This document shows positions 8,521 through 10,893 of a DNA stretch of 10,893 bases, piece by piece; the stretch's first letter is position 1, and each line of letters opens with the position of its first letter. Under the pieces are notes generated by a model. The model did not search any database. It was not told the origin of the DNA and saw only the letters and a program-made list of their open reading frames with translations. The position numbers and the translations under genes are program-made. This DNA is from Candidatus Sumerlaeota bacterium (GTDB taxonomy: Bacteria > Sumerlaeota > Sumerlaeia > JADFCT01): NCBI GenBank assembly GCA_026398575.1, contig JAPLSP010000689.1, forward strand, positions 1-10,893, written 5' to 3'.

Positions 8521-8527
8521 CCGCGCC

Positions 8528-8938
8528 CTATTCCTGCACATCCACCGCCACGTTTGTCTTGCAGTGCGCGCGCCGCGGAATGCGGACCGTCAGGAATCCC
8601 TGGCGATACGCCGCGGCGATCTTGTCCCCGTCCATGCCGCCCGGCAGGCGGAAGACGCGCTCAAACTGCCCGTAGTGAAGCTCCATCAGGTGGAAATTTT
8701 GTTTGGGCGCCGGATGCTGCTCCTCGCGATGTCCGCGAATGACAAGGAGATTATTTTCTATCGAGATTCGCAAATCCTTTTCTTTGACCCCTGCGATTTC
8801 CATTTTGACAATGATCTCATCCTCGATCTCAAAGACGTCCGTCGGCGGATTCCATACTTTTTCAGACAGGGAATACAGCGGGCGGGGACCGGAAAAGACA
8901 TTGTCCAGCAGGGTTCGAAACCGGTCTTCATGTGGCAT
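8528..8938 (-). CDS. Hsp20/alpha-crystallin small heat-shock protein
   Basis: An ATP-independent holdase chaperone that binds unfolding proteins and forms large oligomers. From the start used here it has 136 residues. The alpha-crystallin domain covers about 29-122. It opens with WNPPTDVFEIEDEIIVKMEIAGV (29-51), continues with the N.L.I.G pattern ENNLLVIRGHREE (61-73) and ends with GFLTVRIP (114-121). A short tail contains VAVDV (130-134), which may act as the I-x-I/V assembly motif. The ATG at 8938 has AAAAAGG about nine bases upstream. In-frame ATG 8998 or TTG 9046 would add 20 or 36 residues with no family resemblance, so they are less likely. It precedes lon on the same strand, separated by the heptamer arrays, and either shares its transcript or lon starts within the repeats. 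I see no CIRCE element and no convincing heat-shock promoter upstream. Confidence 0.93.
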   Translation of the reverse strand: MPHEDRFRTLLDNVFSGPRPLYSLSEKVWNPPTDVFEIEDEIIVKMEIAGVKEKDLRISIENNLLVIRGHREEQHPAPKQNFHLMELHYGQFERVFRLPGGMDGDKIAAAYRQGFLTVRIPRRAHCKTNVAVDVQE

Positions 8939-9069
8939 GGTCGCAAACCTTTTTGTCGCTTGAGGCGGCAGTGAGAAAATTCCAACAAAGCGGCGCATCG
9001 CTTTACGCTGACTTGTTAACTTACGAATAATGCCGGGAGAAGGCAACCGCTAAAACGCCAAATACCACT

Positions 9070-9098
9070 GCCGATCCTCCAATATCCATTTCATCGGC
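9070..9098. repeat. Inverted repeat GCCGAT-N17-ATCGGC
   Basis: Two perfect 6-base arms separated by 17 bases, with centres 23 bp apart or about two helical turns, followed by TTTT on the plus strand. It could be a binding site for a dimeric regulator of the Hsp20 promoter, or chance. The loop includes TCCAATATCCA (9078-9088), an exact reverse-complement match to part of heptamer array 2. Confidence 0.35.
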
Positions 9099-9166
9099 TT
9101 TTGCAGTTTCCATATTGCGTAGGGTTATCTCGTGTCTTATCCGCCGGTCAAGAAGTATTTGGCAGA

Positions 9167-9193
9167 GGTGGACGGGGTGGACGGGGTGGACGC
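9167..9193. repeat. 9-bp tandem repeat, three copies
   Basis: Three adjacent copies of GGTGGACGG, the last ending in C instead of G. The period of nine keeps a reading frame open on either strand, which explains the spurious VHPVHPVH frame on the minus strand. It lies in non-coding DNA between divergent genes. Confidence 0.85.
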
Positions 9194-9249
9194 TCACTCT
9201 CAACTTGCAGGGGCGGCGCCTGCTGTTTTTTGCTCTCTGCGGCTGATTT

Positions 9250-9271
9250 CCCTGAGGCTGCCCTGAGGCTG
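9250..9271. repeat. 11-bp tandem duplication
   Basis: CCCTGAGGCTG occurs twice without a gap, just upstream of the TTGACA box of the secreted-protein gene. The flanks GGCTGATTT (9241) and GGCTGATTT (9266) are also copies, so the duplicated tract spans about 9241-9274. Confidence 0.75.
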
Positions 9272-9279
9272 ATTTTCAC

Positions 9280-9309
9280 TTGACACCGCGCGGGGAGGCG
9301 CAATAGCTT
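9280..9309 (+). promoter_or_regulatory. Candidate promoter of the secreted-protein operon
   Basis: A perfect -35 TTGACA (9280-9285) is followed after 18 bases by TAGCTT (9304-9309), which matches the -10 consensus at only 3 of 6 positions. Start of transcription near 9316 would leave about 35 bases before the ATG at 9351. That fits the preferred start and argues against the GTG at 9312. Confidence 0.35.
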
Positions 9310-9350
9310 ACGTGTGGAAAATGAAAAGACGCTCGCAATGGGAGGGGAAA

Positions 9351-10115
9351 ATGAAAAAAATCAAGCTGGCGATTGTCGGCGTCCTTTGCCTGGGGCTGGC
9401 TGGCTTTTTCTGCGCAAGCTCACGCGCGGATCAATTATTGCCTTACAAAGCGGATTTCGAATCCCCAGCCTATACGGTGGGTCCTGTCAATAGCCAGAAT
9501 GGATGGGTCGCAACCGACCCAACCTCCGCCACGGTTCAAACGTCAATCCATTATGAGGGGGCGGCCGCCTTGGAGATTCTTCCGGGCGGCGCGGTGGATC
9601 AGGCTTTTTCCGCCGCGGATAATATTGTCTGGGTGGACGGCTATCATTCCGGCCAGCCTTCCGACGATCTGCCGGACGTGACGCAAATCAGCAGCGGATC
9701 GGCTCTGGTGGCCTTCACGGCGACGACCGGCGTGCTGTGCTATGACGGCGTACTGCAAACCTGGCGCGCGGCGAACGTCATCCTCAATCCTTCAGCCTGG
9801 TATCGCGTCACGCTAAAATTGAATTTTACCACAAATCTCTATGACTGCTATGTGAACAGCAAATTGAAACTGGCAGGGGTTGGCTTTTTGCTGCCCACCA
9901 GCCGCCTCAATGGCTTTCAGGCCGCGGCCGGGCCGAATTCGTCTTATCTCGATTTGCTGAGGGTCCAGGCTTCCATGCCCAACGGCCTCGCGCCTTATGC
10001 CTCGATTGCGGATTATCTGCTCGGGAAGACCAGCGATCCCACCGGGCTGGACGCCAATGAAGACACCCGGATTGATTCCGGCGACATTCGCAAGACCATG
10101 AACATGCAGCAGTAG
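9351..10115 (+). CDS. Secreted protein with jelly-roll-like body and C-terminal dockerin-like loop
   Basis: A 254-residue exported protein. A classic Sec signal peptide, MKKIKLAIVGVLCLGLAGFF then CASSRA, is probably cut after A26; the cysteine at 21 has no proper lipobox. The body (about 30-210) is rich in strands and resembles LamG/concanavalin-like domains: LPYKADFESP, GYHSGQPSDDLPD and WYRVTLKLNFTTNLYDCYVNSK are the usual pattern of such folds, but the match is by eye only. The C-terminus has DANEDTRIDSGD (234-245), a 12-residue EF-hand-type calcium loop with acidic residues or Asn at positions 1, 3, 5, 9 and 12, as in type I dockerins; only one loop is present. A GTG at 9312 could extend it by 13 residues. 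I chose 9351 because GGGAGGGG sits directly upstream and the signal peptide begins there. The next gene follows after 11 bases. Confidence 0.82.
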   Translation: MKKIKLAIVGVLCLGLAGFFCASSRADQLLPYKADFESPAYTVGPVNSQNGWVATDPTSATVQTSIHYEGAAALEILPGGAVDQAFSAADNIVWVDGYHSGQPSDDLPDVTQISSGSALVAFTATTGVLCYDGVLQTWRAANVILNPSAWYRVTLKLNFTTNLYDCYVNSKLKLAGVGFLLPTSRLNGFQAAAGPNSSYLDLLRVQASMPNGLAPYASIADYLLGKTSDPTGLDANEDTRIDSGDIRKTMNMQQ

Positions 10116-10126
10116 ATTCCCCCTCC

Positions 10127-10893
10127 ATGAAAATGAAACGCATTGGGCGTCGTTGGTTTGTGATGCGCGCCGCCGCTGTGTTTGCATTGGGCATCCATGC
10201 GGCGATGACGGCGGCGCCGGCTTATTCCCAACCGGCCACCTCCTCCACCCAGGACGCCGCGGCGAAAGAAAAGGCGCGTCTGCCGGACCTTGACCTTTCC
10301 ATCTGGCGAAGCGACTTGAACAAGGCCGCCCGCCAGGCGGTTTATGCCAATAAACCGATGCTGCTTTTTTTCTATCGTCCCGGCGTCAGCTATTCGCTCA
10401 ATTTCGCCAAAGCCATGAAGGCCTCGCCCGCCGTATCCAAGGCGCTGCTCGGATGGGTCTGCGTCAGCATCAATGAATGGGACCTTCGCAACCAGGAGAT
10501 CAACGTCAAATACCATATCGAGCTGACGCCGCAGGTCGTGATGGTGTCTTTCGACGGCGTGGAATTGGGCCGGCAGGAGGATCCGATCAATCTCGACCGT
10601 CTGGCCAAACAGCTGGAGCAGTTCGGTAAACCCAACATCACCGTTACGCCCGATTCGCCGGAAGTCGAGCAGGGCAAGATGCCTCCCAGTTTGCGCCTGG
10701 TCGTTGCCGACGCGGCCAACGTCAATCATAAAACGGCCAGCATCGCTCCGATCGGCGGCAAGAAAATCCTGGAATTCGTTATCGGCGATCCGGAGAGCGA
10801 AAAGAAAGCCGGTGTGGAATTGGCGGGATGGGGCAAGGTGGAGACCAAGGGTGGGGAACCTTGCCGCAATACGGACCAAACCGGCGTGGGCGA
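10127..10893 (+). CDS. Exported thioredoxin-fold protein without redox cysteines (partial, runs off right edge)
   Basis: An open frame of 255 codons from ATG 10127 to the window edge, with no stop inside. The N-terminus MKMKRIGRRWFVMRAAAVFALG and then APAYSQ is a signal peptide, probably cut near residue 34; the GRRWFVM segment resembles a twin-arginine motif. Residues about 65-165 look like a thioredoxin-like domain: AVYANKPMLLFFY (71-83), a helix, VCVSINEWD (111-119), ELTPQVVMVSFDGVELGR (132-149) with T134-P135 at the usual cis-proline site, and a final helix. Where thioredoxins carry CxxC this protein has RPGVSYS, so it is unlikely to be an oxidoreductase. The later part (about 187-225) is a second strand-rich region that I cannot name. 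There is no Shine-Dalgarno. The start lies 11 bases after the previous stop, suggesting re-initiation within one transcript. Confidence 0.8.
   Translation, partial: MKMKRIGRRWFVMRAAAVFALGIHAAMTAAPAYSQPATSSTQDAAAKEKARLPDLDLSIWRSDLNKAARQAVYANKPMLLFFYRPGVSYSLNFAKAMKASPAVSKALLGWVCVSINEWDLRNQEINVKYHIELTPQVVMVSFDGVELGRQEDPINLDRLAKQLEQFGKPNITVTPDSPEVEQGKMPPSLRLVVADAANVNHKTASIAPIGGKKILEFVIGDPESEKKAGVELAGWGKVETKGGEPCRNTDQTGVG

Larger units (their letters stand above)
8939..9350. other. Divergent intergenic region with small repeats
   Basis: A 412-bp gene-free stretch between the divergent Hsp20 gene and the secreted-protein gene. It contains an inverted repeat GCCGAT-N17-ATCGGC (9070-9098), three copies of a 9-bp unit (9167-9193), two copies of an 11-bp unit (9250-9271) and a TTGACA box (9280-9285). 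A 60-codon minus-strand reading frame (9021-9203) beginning MRVSVHPVHPVH is simply the 9-bp repeat translated. For the Hsp20 gene the best promoter-like pair I find is TTGCCT-17-TAAGTT on the minus strand near 9046-9018, which is weak. Confidence 0.6.

Noticed and set aside
8939..9060. Search for a CIRCE or sigma32-type heat-shock promoter before the Hsp20 gene
   Set aside because: No TTAGCACTC/GAGTGCTAA inverted repeat and no CTTGAA with CCCCAT spacing were found.
9021..9203. 60-codon minus-strand frame with VHPVHPVH
   Set aside because: The repeat is the 9-bp tandem unit translated. No ribosome-binding site or domain supports it.
10013..10879. 288-codon minus-strand frame at the right edge
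   Set aside because: Lies opposite the exported thioredoxin-fold gene, which has a signal peptide and a continuous domain. The minus frame has no recognisable domain.

Overview
This is a GC-rich bacterial window. Nine tightly packed genes lie on the minus strand (about 85-8938) and two secreted-protein genes on the plus strand (9351 to the right edge). Nothing fixes the species. An exported protein ending in a dockerin-like calcium loop, short-period repeats between genes, Lon beside a small heat-shock protein, and an accessory block next to them would suit an uncultured environmental lineage of the Planctomycetota/Omnitrophota/Sumerlaeota/Hydrogenedentota kind. That placement is only an impression.

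Layout in the minus-strand direction of transcription (right to left): (1) a proteostasis pair, an Hsp20/alpha-crystallin chaperone (8528-8938) and a full-length LonA protease (5872-8337), separated by two arrays of 7-bp repeats; (2) a three-gene operon of unknown function (5773 to 4213), made of a TIGR04255-family protein, a 163-aa protein with a WDGYDA motif and a 130-aa protein with SVTRH, GRAD and NHANIIGWP motifs. Its genes overlap by 4 bp at both junctions, and a good sigma70-like promoter lies just past the lon stop; (3) a 662-aa pentapeptide-repeat protein (1966-3954) with 119 consecutive pentads in one unbroken register, a strong ribosome-binding site and its own promoter candidate; (4) an MNT nucleotidyltransferase plus HEPN pair (1878 to 1170), a typical type VII-like toxin-antitoxin arrangement, whose last gene overlaps by 4 bp a GT4-type glycosyltransferase (85-1173).

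The plus strand starts across a 412-bp divergent gap holding small tandem repeats and a TTGACA box. It encodes a signal-peptide protein with a probable jelly-roll/LamG-like body and a C-terminal dockerin-like loop (9351-10115). Eleven bases later comes an exported thioredoxin-fold protein without the redox cysteines, which runs off the right edge.

The best candidate for an undescribed system is the three-gene TIGR04255 operon. All three proteins resemble conserved but uncharacterised families, their translation is coupled, and they sit in an accessory block with a toxin-antitoxin pair and a giant pentapeptide-repeat protein. The function is not known to me, and a defence or stress role is only inference from context.
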